Positions 25,090 to 33,184 of a stretch of 64,000 nucleotides of DNA are shown here, piece by piece (position 1 is the stretch's first letter; every line of letters starts with the position of its first letter). The DNA is from JABDGR01 sp964561455. GTDB lineage: Bacteria; Verrucomicrobiota; Verrucomicrobiia; Opitutales; JABDGR01. A program made the position numbers and the translations under genes. The notes beneath the pieces were generated by a model. It saw only the letters and a list, made by a program, of their open reading frames with translations. It was not told where the DNA came from and ran no database searches. The stretch spans positions 14,777-78,776 of the forward strand of contig CAZLPS010000009.1 in assembly GCA_964561455.1 (NCBI GenBank). The letters run 5' to 3'.

Positions 25090-25262
25090 GTTCAAAGGCA
25101 AGAAGGTTGCAGCGAGAAGCGAGAAGTTAGGAGCTAGAATCTAGAAGCCAAACCCAAACAATTCTGGCTTGAGCTGAAATATTCCGCTCCCTGCTCCCCG
25201 CTCCCTGCTCCCCGCTCCCCGCTTCTAGCTTCTAACTCCTAGCTTCTAACTCCTAGCTTCCC
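25090..25262. repeat. Long imperfect hairpin of GAAGTTAGGAGCTAG-type words
   Basis: The left arm GCGAGAAGCGAGAAGTTAGG..CTAGAAGC (25109-25149) is complementary to the right arm GCTTCTAGCTTCTAACTCCT..AGCTTC (25221-25260). The loop carries five tandem copies of CTCCCTGCTCC/CTCCCCGCTCC. It occupies the whole spacer between pyrE and tRNA-Phe. Confidence 0.7.
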
Positions 25263-25319
25263 CCCGCTTCATTCTTGACCCCACCGCCTCTTTCCGGCAA
25301 TTTCTTCCCTTTCCGTCAG

Positions 25320-25395
<76 letters not shown>

Positions 25396-25685
25396 CCTTT
25401 AAGTCATTGTTTTTCAATGGAAAGCACCACGTTGGCCTGATTGGCGCTCGAAGGCTGAATATATTTCTTGGGCACTACTTGGCCACTTGTGGGGTCCTAA
25501 AAGTTACAGCTGCAAATTTAGTCTGCCGGGTACGGATACTGGAAGGATAAAGGTTGAGGGATGAAAGATGAATACGGACTTCCTGGTTTTACCATTCCGT
25601 TCGCTTTTGCGCTGCGGGCACTACACCCCATATCTCCTTTACAGTGCTGGGTGTAACCTTGGGACAGCTGATTTCAGCATGTCCG

Positions 25686-27464
25686 ATGAACTTCGCTGTC
25701 CACTTCCATCCCAGCAAGTTGCCCGGTCATTTTCTGACAGTGCCGCCGCCCGCAACCTTGGAGGCAAGACTTCGACGGCACCCTTTGCTTCCCGGTCGCG
25801 CGTGGCTGGCGTTGCTGTTGGCGATAATCATGGGCCTCGCGTCGGGCCCGCGCGCTGAGGCGCAGACGATGGTATGGTTGGGCTATAATCCCTCTTGGGC
25901 GACTTACAGCAATTGGTCCCCGGATGCGGTTCCGAATTCAACAGCGGCCGAAGCGCTGATCGACAGTAGTAAATCTCTATCAGGCCCAACTTATGGGGAT
26001 AGCGCCACTTTGGCGATTAACATCGTTTTGAACAATCTGACCTTCGATTCCCTGAATGCGTATACAAATACCGCCCCCCTCAATTTTGTGCTAACCAGCA
26101 TTCCGCCCTATAACACGTTGACCTTTGCCGGCAGTTCTCCGTCGTTGACCATGACTGCGGCGTACAACGGCACTGCCACGATTAATTCCCCGATCATTCT
26201 GGGCAGTTCACTCCTCATCTCGAACAATGGCACGAGCGCCGGGCCACAACTCATCCTGGAAGACACGGTTGATCTTGCGGGCAATAACGTGACCTTTTCC
26301 GGCACGAGCAACACGTCGGTTTCCGGCAGTATCACGGATTCTGTTGGTGCAGGCAACCTCACCCTAAGCTCGGGCGTGCTCATTCTCAACGGCGTCAATA
26401 CTTACACCGGATTGACCACGGTGAGTGCGGGCACGCTCTTGCTCAGCGGCGCGGGCACGCTGGGCGCTGCCACCGCCGCCCTGACAGTAAACGGCGGCAA
26501 CTTGGACCTCGGCGGCACCACGCCGAATAATATCGGCACGGTTACGATTAGTGGCGGGAACATTCAAAACGGCACGCTGACCAGCACCGCCGACTACGCC
26601 GGGCAAAGCGGCACGGTGAGTGCGATTCTGGGTGGGACGGTTGGGCTGAATAAGACGGCCGGCGGCACGCTGATCTTGAGTGGCGCCAATACCTACACGG
26701 GGGCCACAAGCGTGTCGGCGGGCACGCTGGAATTGAATGGGCCCAATGGCGCCCCAAGTGTCAGTAACACCAACACACTGACCATCAACAATGGCGGCAC
26801 GCTTCTGACTGACACCAGCGGGCAGCTCAATGCGGGAGTCAAGCTGGTGCTCAACGGTGGCACCTGGGCCACCAATGCGCTAAACTCCACCAGTGCCTCG
26901 GCCCAAGCCGCCTTCACCGCCAACCTGAACACGCTGACCCTGACTGCCACGTCGAACCTCACCCTCGGGAACGGCAGCGGCAGCGCCACCAACACCATCA
27001 ACTTCGCGGCCAGCCAATCGGTGAGCTGGACTCCCGGACAGATACTCTATATCAACCATTGGACAGGAGAAGCCTCGAACGACGCGATTGCCGGCGGCGG
27101 CGGCCAGGACGAAATTATCTTCGGCAACTCGCCGGCCGGCCTGAGCGGCGGGCAGCTGGGCGAAATCATCTTTGTCAACCCGCAGGACGCAGCCAACGGG
27201 ATGACGGGCGCCAGCGGCAACTTCTCAGCCGTTATCCTGCCCACGGGTGAAGTAGTGCCCTATGTCGTCGCGCCGGAGCCGGGCACGGTGCCGGCGGGCG
27301 CGGCCCTGGCGGCCCTGGCCCTCCTGCGCGAATGGCGCCGACGCAAGAGTGCACAATGGCTAATGGAAGCTGGAAGTTGGAATCGGGAATTGGGGAGTTG
27401 GAATTTGGGAGTCAGGATACAGGAGGGTAACAAACCCATCATTGCATTGGCGACGATGGCGTAG
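25686..27464 (+). CDS. PEP-CTERM protein with autotransporter-type beta-strand repeats
   Basis: 592 residues from ATG 25686; TTG 25758 just before the signal is an alternative. A signal helix WLALLLAIIMGLASGPRAEA precedes a beta-helix-like region with at least two copies of the autotransporter-associated repeat (LTLSSGVLILNGVNTYTG.. and LNKTAGGTLILSGANTYTG.., each followed by T-x-V-S-A-G-T-L). Near the end is VAPEPGTV, a hydrophobic helix and REWRRRK: a PEP-CTERM sorting signal for an exosortase/archaeosortase-type system. Unusually the frame continues about 40 residues past the Arg-rich end through a word repeat. It should be exported and processed at the surface, perhaps within extracellular polysaccharide. 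Confidence 0.85.
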   Translation: MNFAVHFHPSKLPGHFLTVPPPATLEARLRRHPLLPGRAWLALLLAIIMGLASGPRAEAQTMVWLGYNPSWATYSNWSPDAVPNSTAAEALIDSSKSLSGPTYGDSATLAINIVLNNLTFDSLNAYTNTAPLNFVLTSIPPYNTLTFAGSSPSLTMTAAYNGTATINSPIILGSSLLISNNGTSAGPQLILEDTVDLAGNNVTFSGTSNTSVSGSITDSVGAGNLTLSSGVLILNGVNTYTGLTTVSAGTLLLSGAGTLGAATAALTVNGGNLDLGGTTPNNIGTVTISGGNIQNGTLTSTADYAGQSGTVSAILGGTVGLNKTAGGTLILSGANTYTGATSVSAGTLELNGPNGAPSVSNTNTLTINNGGTLLTDTSGQLNAGVKLVLNGGTWATNALNSTSASAQAAFTANLNTLTLTATSNLTLGNGSGSATNTINFAASQSVSWTPGQILYINHWTGEASNDAIAGGGGQDEIIFGNSPAGLSGGQLGEIIFVNPQDAANGMTGASGNFSAVILPTGEVVPYVVAPEPGTVPAGAALAALALLREWRRRKSAQWLMEAGSWNRELGSWNLGVRIQEGNKPIIALATMA

Positions 27465-27785
27465 TGTGAATGCGCAATCGGAAAGGCGTTGAAGCAACCG
27501 GGCGTCGGAAGTTAGAAGTTAGGAGCTGGAAGTTGGAATAGGGGAGACTGGGGAATGCCGGACGGGGTCTGGATGCCGGATGGGGTCCGGCTGTTCAAGT
27601 TAACCTGAAGTGGGACTATGAGCTGAACGATGGCCAGTTAAAGCGTCGCGACGCGACGCGCTGTTCTGGTGCCGGCTTGGTTCCGTGGATTGAAATCCAC
27701 GGTTATTTTCGGCCCTCGCTACGCGAGGCGTTGTCGTCCGGGACGGAAGTTTTTTTCCTGTCTACGGTCTCCCCGCTCCCTGCTT
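27465..27785. repeat. 321-base spacer with word repeats and hairpins
   Basis: No gene. GAAGTTAGAAGTTAGGAGCT and GGAAGTTGGAAT words at 27508-27537 continue the repeat that begins inside the PEP-CTERM gene's tail (27366-27410). Then come ATGCCGGACGGGGTCTGG / ATGCCGGATGGGGTCCGG as a direct 18-base pair (27554-27590), a 9-bp perfect hairpin CCGTGGATT-GA-AATCCACGG at 27683-27702, and a small CTCGCTACGCGAG hairpin. Confidence 0.55.
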
Positions 27786-28568
27786 CTACGCGGTTACAGC
27801 AGGTTTATTTTCGACCCGCGACCGGTAAACGACGTCCACGACATTGCGGATGAATTGCTCATCGGTGATGCCTTCGGTGGCTTCGGCAGGGAAGGTGACT
27901 TTGGCGCGGAAGTGGCCAGCCAGTTCCGCGAAGAGTTCCACGCGGGAGACGGCATCGAAGGTGTCGCGCCGCAGAACAGCCTGGAGGGCAATGGCGGCTT
28001 CGCCGGGCGCGACGAGTTGGCGCAGGCGGGCGGCAAGGTGCGGGTAGGCGCGCAACGAATTGAATTTCCCAGCGAGCAGTTGGTCAAGATTGGGTTCCGC
28101 CAGTTCGGGTTGGTGAATGACCAGGGTGTTGCCGGCGATGTCGCCCAAGCGCTGGCATTTGGGCGTGAACCAGCAGACCAGCCCGCCCAGGAAATAGAAC
28201 AGCGGCAGCCCGTCCACGGCCCGCAGCAGATTACGCAGGACGATTTGGCTGAAGTGCAGCCGCAGGCCCTCGGCATCCACCACCCGCAACCGGTAGAGCC
28301 GCTTGCCAACGGTCTGCCCGCGCCAATACCATTCGCAGGCAATGCCGTAGCCGATGCTGATGACAAAAAAGCCCAACACCTGCAGCGCAGTCGAAAGGTT
28401 GTCGCTGAAAATGCTCAGCAACCGCAAGACAAGGGTGAGGACATAGAGAATCGCGTAGACGCAAACCGCATCCAGCATCCAGGCCAGAAAACGGGTAACC
28501 GGCCCCGCAATCTCCTGCGAGAAGACAATGCCTTCCGGCGTGCGAATTTGCAGCGTCGAAGTAGTCAT
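27786..28568 (-). CDS. RDD-family membrane protein (last gene of the MoxR operon)
   Basis: 260 residues. An N-terminal strand-like segment (TLQIRTPEGIVFSQEIAGP) leads into an RDD domain with three helices: RFLAWMLDAVCVYAILY, GFFVISIGYGIACEWYW, and a third after the GQTVGKRLYRLRVVDAEG motif. The last 90 residues are soluble and helical. RDD proteins sit in the inner membrane and some transport ions or small molecules; the family role is not settled. Its ATG overlaps the stop of the SpoIIM-like gene (ATGA). Confidence 0.85.
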   Translation of the reverse strand: MTTSTLQIRTPEGIVFSQEIAGPVTRFLAWMLDAVCVYAILYVLTLVLRLLSIFSDNLSTALQVLGFFVISIGYGIACEWYWRGQTVGKRLYRLRVVDAEGLRLHFSQIVLRNLLRAVDGLPLFYFLGGLVCWFTPKCQRLGDIAGNTLVIHQPELAEPNLDQLLAGKFNSLRAYPHLAARLRQLVAPGEAAIALQAVLRRDTFDAVSRVELFAELAGHFRAKVTFPAEATEGITDEQFIRNVVDVVYRSRVENKPAVTA

Positions 28569-29581
28569 GGCGACGGCGCGGTGGCGGCGGCTTTGGGCGT
28601 GCGGCCGGATTTGGCGAGAAAGAAGATGAGCAGGGCGAGCTCGACCACGCCAAAGGCAATCTTCACCGCGTACGGGATGACCGGCTCGTGGTACTGCGAC
28701 AAAAACGACTCCACAAACCCGGCCCAGGTCAGCAGCAGGCCGACGCCAAAAATCAGGGTCACGAGGCTGCGCGAAACCTCGCGCAAGCGGGCCCGGAGGG
28801 GAATGCGCCGACCCCAGCCAATGAGCGCTCCGGCCAGCACCAGACCGGCCTGGCCAGCAATCAAGATGGCGGGGATTTCAATGACCCCGTGCGGCAGCAG
28901 CCAGCCAAAGAGAAACAGCGCCTGCCCGGCGTGGAGATAATCGGCGGCCACCGCGCCGAGCGTAACCCCGTTGTAGAAAAGCAATACGATGGTGCCGAAT
29001 CCATAAGTCATCCCGAGGGCCATGGTATTTATGGAAATCCGCGTATTGTGGGTCATCAATTCGGCGGAGAACGTCGCCTTGTGCCCGGCCAGCTTGTCAT
29101 CCTGCGCATTTTCCTCGTCGGCCACGCGTTTGGCCGGGTCCTGCTGGAGGTGCTCGAAGGGCATCAGGACAGCCTTGGACGAAGGATCGAGCAGGATGGC
29201 CAGGCCCCCAAAGGCACAACCGGCCAGGGTGATGCCGAGCGACAACCAAAAGGCCCGCACATGCTTCCGAAACGTCCGTGGCAGTTCCTGCGTAAACCAT
29301 TGCTTCAGGGAAAAGCGCTGTTGACGCTGGCGGGTCTCGTGGATTTCGCCGTAGGCCCGCGCCACCAGGTTTTCAAGGTAGCGGCGGGTCTGCGGCTCGG
29401 AGGAGAAGGTGGTGATTTTCGCGAGGTCAGCGGCGGTGCGCTCATACAGTTCGTGGAAATGCCGGAGCTGCGCCAGGGACAGTTTCCGGCCCGGGTCCGC
29501 CTCCAACCGGTCGAGCAGGTTTTCCAGCTCGGTCCAGCAGGTGCGTTCGGTCGCGAGAAATCTTTCGAGGTCAATAATCAC
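28565..29581 (-). CDS. SpoIIM-like (stage II sporulation protein M family) membrane protein
   Basis: 338 residues, GTG start. A soluble helical N-terminus (1-105, LERFLATERTCWTELENLL) is followed by about five hydrophobic helices. The GVTLGAVAADYLHAGQALFL segment and FGWLLPHGVIEIPAILIAGQ match the SpoIIM/DUF95 family, whose members occur in non-sporulating bacteria beside MoxR and RDD genes. In Bacillus, SpoIIM belongs to a peptidoglycan-remodelling complex; in this setting the role is unproven. Overlaps both neighbours by four bases. Confidence 0.85.
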   Translation of the reverse strand: MIIDLERFLATERTCWTELENLLDRLEADPGRKLSLAQLRHFHELYERTAADLAKITTFSSEPQTRRYLENLVARAYGEIHETRQRQQRFSLKQWFTQELPRTFRKHVRAFWLSLGITLAGCAFGGLAILLDPSSKAVLMPFEHLQQDPAKRVADEENAQDDKLAGHKATFSAELMTHNTRISINTMALGMTYGFGTIVLLFYNGVTLGAVAADYLHAGQALFLFGWLLPHGVIEIPAILIAGQAGLVLAGALIGWGRRIPLRARLREVSRSLVTLIFGVGLLLTWAGFVESFLSQYHEPVIPYAVKIAFGVVELALLIFFLAKSGRTPKAAATAPSP

Positions 29582-30918
29582 AGCAATTGCCTTTGTTTGA
29601 CGCGGAGATATTGCGAAATGAGGTCGGCACTAAACCGCTCGTCCCCGAGTAAATTGAACTGCACGCCGCGCCGCTGGAGCACCTTGCCCAATTCCCGCAA
29701 ATTTTGCCAGAAGAGATGCCCGCCCAGCCGCTCATACAAGTCGTCCGTGGTCTGCGCATCCGGGCGGGAAAACAGCGGGGCCACGCCCGGCGGTTGCAGC
29801 ATGTTCACCAGCACGAGATGCTGGCGGCGGATTAAATCCACGTTCTTGACGAAACTGGCGGACAATTCGGGATTGTCGAGCGCAGTCAGAAAAATCAGCA
29901 GGGTGCGGCGGCGCAGGCGCAGGCGGATGTAGGTGCAAACTTCATCGTAATCCGGCGACACAATTTGGGGCTGGACGGTGTAGAGCACGTCGCGGCAGGC
30001 ATTGTAATGCGCCTGGCCGTTTTTTGCCCGCACGAACGAATTGACCTTGTCGCTAAAGACCAGCAAGCCAAACAGGTCGCCTTGCTGCTCCGCCGCCAAC
30101 CCCAGCGCCAACGCCGCAGTCAAATAGAGTTCCAGGCTTGGCGCGGGTTGCGCATCACCCGGGCGCTGGACGGGCCGGGCCGAGAGGCGGGAGACGTCGA
30201 GCACGACATAGACTTCCTGAGTGCGTTCGATTTGAAAAACCTTGGTGATGGGCCGACCCCGCTTGGCCGTCGTCTTCCAATGGATGTCGTCCATGCTGTC
30301 GCCGGAGACGTATTCGCGGAGTTTTTCAAACTCATGGCCCTTGCCGATTTGGCGCTGCGCGTGGGTCCCGAAGGTCCCACGGTGTAGAAACAGTGCCGCC
30401 ATCTTCTTGCGTTCGGCAACCAAATTGGGATAGACCCGGATTTCCGCTTTCGCGGGCAGCGCGCGGCGGGCATTCCAAAAGCCCAGCGGCGAACTCGCTT
30501 CCAGGTAAACCTTGTCGAGTTGATACCGTCCCCGCCGACGGGGAATTATGGGCCACGCGACCTGGGACCAGACTGACGCGGCACCGAGGGCCACGGTAAG
30601 ATCTTCCTGGGACGATTCGATTTCGCGGGGCAGCGCCAGCCCAAGGCGCAACTGCCGCGCCTGTTGCGAATCGTTGCGCACGCGCAATTCCAATTTTGCA
30701 TCCCGGTCCTTGGACATCCGTGCAATCGCGGGGAGTTCGACCCCCAAACCATGCAAATTGCGCCGCGCGGCGAAGCCATCAACGGCCACGACAATCCCGA
30801 GTGCCGCCACCGCGAGTAGGGCGGTGCCCGCGGCCGCCGGCCCGGTGGCGCCCAGCAGCGCAAAGGGCAGCACGATCAGCGCCACCCAGAGGAGCAATCG
30901 GTTCCGGGGGACAATCAT
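29578..30918 (-). CDS. DUF58 protein
   Basis: 446 residues. Two N-terminal hydrophobic helices (8-50) are followed by a strand-rich region, then the DUF58 signature FEKLREYVSGDSMDDIHWKT with TAKRG after it. A vWA-like fold comes next (EVYVVLDVSRLSA, with DVSRL in place of a full DxSxS metal site). DUF58 proteins are encoded with MoxR ATPases nearly everywhere and are thought to be their substrates or partners. Start ATG overlaps the MoxR stop (ATGA). Confidence 0.9.
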   Translation of the reverse strand: MIVPRNRLLLWVALIVLPFALLGATGPAAAGTALLAVAALGIVVAVDGFAARRNLHGLGVELPAIARMSKDRDAKLELRVRNDSQQARQLRLGLALPREIESSQEDLTVALGAASVWSQVAWPIIPRRRGRYQLDKVYLEASSPLGFWNARRALPAKAEIRVYPNLVAERKKMAALFLHRGTFGTHAQRQIGKGHEFEKLREYVSGDSMDDIHWKTTAKRGRPITKVFQIERTQEVYVVLDVSRLSARPVQRPGDAQPAPSLELYLTAALALGLAAEQQGDLFGLLVFSDKVNSFVRAKNGQAHYNACRDVLYTVQPQIVSPDYDEVCTYIRLRLRRRTLLIFLTALDNPELSASFVKNVDLIRRQHLVLVNMLQPPGVAPLFSRPDAQTTDDLYERLGGHLFWQNLRELGKVLQRRGVQFNLLGDERFSADLISQYLRVKQRQLL

Positions 30919-31874
30919 CGCGGCACGGCAATTTGTTGCAGAATTTGGTGAATGACCTCGACCATGCCCAGACCTTCAATTTCAAATTCGGGGCGGAGGA
31001 TGAGGCGGTGCTCCAACACGGGAACCGCCATCACCTTGATGTCGTCGGGCGTCACAAAGTCGCGCCCCGAAATGGCGGCGTAGGCGCGCGCCCCCATGAT
31101 GAGCGATTGCGTGGCGCGGGGGCCGGCGCCGACCAACACGCTTTCATGCGCCCGGGTGGCCCGCACGAGGTCCACCAAGTAGGCCAGCAATTCGTCCCGC
31201 AACGTGATCGTGCCCAGGAGAGTGCGCAGTTCGACCAGTTCTTCACGGGTGACCACCTGCTTGACCTCGCCTTGGGCCAGCACCGCTTCCGGCGCGTCCC
31301 TGGTCATGGTCCGTTGCGCAAGCGTCAATTCGTCGGCCCGGTCCGGTGCCCCCATGGTGATTTTGAGCATGAAGCGGTCCTTCTGGGCCTCCGGCAGTGG
31401 GTAGGTGCCTTCGTACTCGATGGGGTTCTGCGTGGCAAAGACGGTGAAGTCCGGGGGAAGCGTATAGGTGTCGCGGTCAATGGTCACCGTGCGCTCCTGC
31501 ATGGCCTGAAGCAGCGCGGACTGGGTTTTGGCCGGGGCGCGGTTGATTTCGTCAGCCAGCAGGAACGACGTGAACACGGGCCCCTTGGCGACACTGAACT
31601 CATTGCGCTGCAAATTATAGATGCTTGTGCCGGTGATGTCGGCGGGCATCAAGTCAGGTGTGAACTGGATGCGGGCGAAGTCGCAGCCCAGCACTTTGCC
31701 CAGGGTGCGCACGAGCAGTGTTTTGGCCACGCCGGGGACGCCCTCGATGAGGGCGTGATTGCCGGTGAAGATGACAATGAGCGCCTTTTCGATGACGTCA
31801 TGCTGGCCAATGATGACCTTGGCGGTTTCATGGCGGGCTTGGGCGAGAACTTCCTTGAGTCGTTCGGTATTCAT
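30915..31874 (-). CDS. MoxR-family AAA ATPase
   Basis: 319 residues from the ATG at 31874, which overlaps the DUF4350 stop as ATGA; a long open extension upstream is the antisense-like shadow of that gene and is rejected. Walker A GVPGVAKT (45-52), Walker B LLADEI (105-110), sensor ATQNPIE (147-153), and PEAQKDRFML are standard for MoxR. These enzymes use ATP to remodel or insert cofactors into vWA partners. The obvious client here is the DUF58 protein encoded next. Confidence 0.95.
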   Translation of the reverse strand: MNTERLKEVLAQARHETAKVIIGQHDVIEKALIVIFTGNHALIEGVPGVAKTLLVRTLGKVLGCDFARIQFTPDLMPADITGTSIYNLQRNEFSVAKGPVFTSFLLADEINRAPAKTQSALLQAMQERTVTIDRDTYTLPPDFTVFATQNPIEYEGTYPLPEAQKDRFMLKITMGAPDRADELTLAQRTMTRDAPEAVLAQGEVKQVVTREELVELRTLLGTITLRDELLAYLVDLVRATRAHESVLVGAGPRATQSLIMGARAYAAISGRDFVTPDDIKVMAVPVLEHRLILRPEFEIEGLGMVEVIHQILQQIAVPR

Positions 31875-33184
31875 GAGGGGAGAATCGGAGGTTGGGCGGC
31901 GGGTGGCGCCGCGGAGAAGGTGGGTTTCGAAAGTATTTCCGCCATGCGCCGGTAGGCGGCCACGGCGTTGCGTTTGCGGGCGGGGAGCGCTTTTTCCGCA
32001 TCCATCACGGCTTGGACCTCCGCCAATTTTGGCCCGGGCCGCGCCGCCGCAGGCGATTTCCGCCACTCTTCGAAACAGGCATTGAGAATGTTTGCATCGG
32101 TAACATTGCGCCGGAGCAGATTGACGAATCCGGCGGCGGCATCTTTGCCCGCGACAAAACCCGCCATTTTTTCCTCCGGCGGCGGGGGCACGAGGCTCGG
32201 TGAATTTTTCCAAATGAACAATCCGGCGAGTAATACCAGCCCGGCGGCCAGCCCGGCGAGATGGTATTGGCGTACCAGCAGGGCAATGCCCGGCGTTTCC
32301 GCCACCCCAAGGTGGGCTTCATCAAAAACCACCTGGCGACCGGACCCAACCAGCCAGGCGAGAAAATCCGCATGCCGGTCTCCGCGCAATGCCTCATTGC
32401 TCAGCAGATATGAATCCGACACCAGCACGACGGAACCCGGCCCAAACATCCGCTCGATGACCACGGGATCGGAATCGCGCTGGTAAATCACGTTCCACGC
32501 CTGGTCCAGTTTCGTAAAGATCAAACCACTGTGCCATTGCAGCGACGGTGGGAGGGGGAGGGGGGACGCCTTGTGCACCGGCACCGGAGAGATGACGCTG
32601 TCCAGTACGTCCAGCGGATTGGAATCTATGGTCACCCCCCATTTTTCGAGCAAATTGACATCGGGATTCTCCTCCGTGGTTTTACCGGGATCAGATTTTC
32701 CCGGGGCGGGCTTCTTCTTGGGCGTCGCGGAATCCGCCGGGGGCGATTTTTTTCCGTCGGGCTTGTCCGCCAGCGGCGTTTTGTCGGCCGTTTTATCCTT
32801 CACGTCGCCCAGCATATTGGCCATGGCGGAATATTTATAGGTGATTACGAGGCGCCCGCCGCGGGCAAGAAAACCATTCACTTCGGAATATAGGCTCGGC
32901 GAGATTTCGTCCATTTCCGACGAGTCGGCCGCGAGATGAAGGTAAACCGTATGGGGCTCGGCGGGTAGTCGGTCGTCCACGCTATAGTCGCGCAGCAGCG
33001 TCAAATTCGGCATTCGCTCCAAGCTCTCATAAAAGGCCATGGTGCCGAGGGGGTCGGTGCGCAATGAGGAATAGGGCGGGTAATCCACGCCGCTCTCCAG
33101 CCGCATTTGCATGAGCCAGAACAGGCCGGCGGCAAACGCCAGCCCGCCCGCCACCAGCGCCATAATCAGGACCCGTTTGCTCAC
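31871..33184 (-). CDS. DUF4350 membrane protein
   Basis: 437 residues, GTG start. One helix at the N-terminus (VLIMALVAGGLAFAAGLFWL), then a periplasm-facing domain with YPPYSSLRTDPLGTMAFYES, the usual DUF4350 opening (GTxAxYE). A Lys/Pro/Asp-rich insertion follows at about 130-175. GPGSVVLVSDSYLLSNEAL and VVFDEAHLG complete the domain before a second helix near residue 305 and a soluble tail. DUF4350 genes typically accompany MoxR/DUF58/DUF4129. The linker insertion is longer than I would expect. Four-base overlaps with both neighbours. Confidence 0.88.
   Translation of the reverse strand: MSKRVLIMALVAGGLAFAAGLFWLMQMRLESGVDYPPYSSLRTDPLGTMAFYESLERMPNLTLLRDYSVDDRLPAEPHTVYLHLAADSSEMDEISPSLYSEVNGFLARGGRLVITYKYSAMANMLGDVKDKTADKTPLADKPDGKKSPPADSATPKKKPAPGKSDPGKTTEENPDVNLLEKWGVTIDSNPLDVLDSVISPVPVHKASPLPLPPSLQWHSGLIFTKLDQAWNVIYQRDSDPVVIERMFGPGSVVLVSDSYLLSNEALRGDRHADFLAWLVGSGRQVVFDEAHLGVAETPGIALLVRQYHLAGLAAGLVLLAGLFIWKNSPSLVPPPPEEKMAGFVAGKDAAAGFVNLLRRNVTDANILNACFEEWRKSPAAARPGPKLAEVQAVMDAEKALPARKRNAVAAYRRMAEILSKPTFSAAPPAAQPPILPS

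Noticed and set aside
25150..25262. CRISPR-like array in the CTCCCTGCTCCCCGCTCC run
   Set aside because: Units are 7-14 bases with no spacers; it is a word repeat within a hairpin. No CRISPR array or cas gene was seen anywhere in the window.
27669..29932. Two plus-strand open frames of over 400 codons in the MoxR operon
   Set aside because: They run antisense to RDD, SpoIIM-like and DUF58 genes, which show strong family motifs and chained overlaps.
30696..31955. 419-codon plus-strand open frame opposite moxR
   Set aside because: Antisense to intact Walker motifs of the MoxR ATPase.
31875..32213. Long upstream extension of moxR
   Set aside because: It overlaps DUF4350 in another frame; the ATG at 31874 fits the family start and the ATGA coupling.
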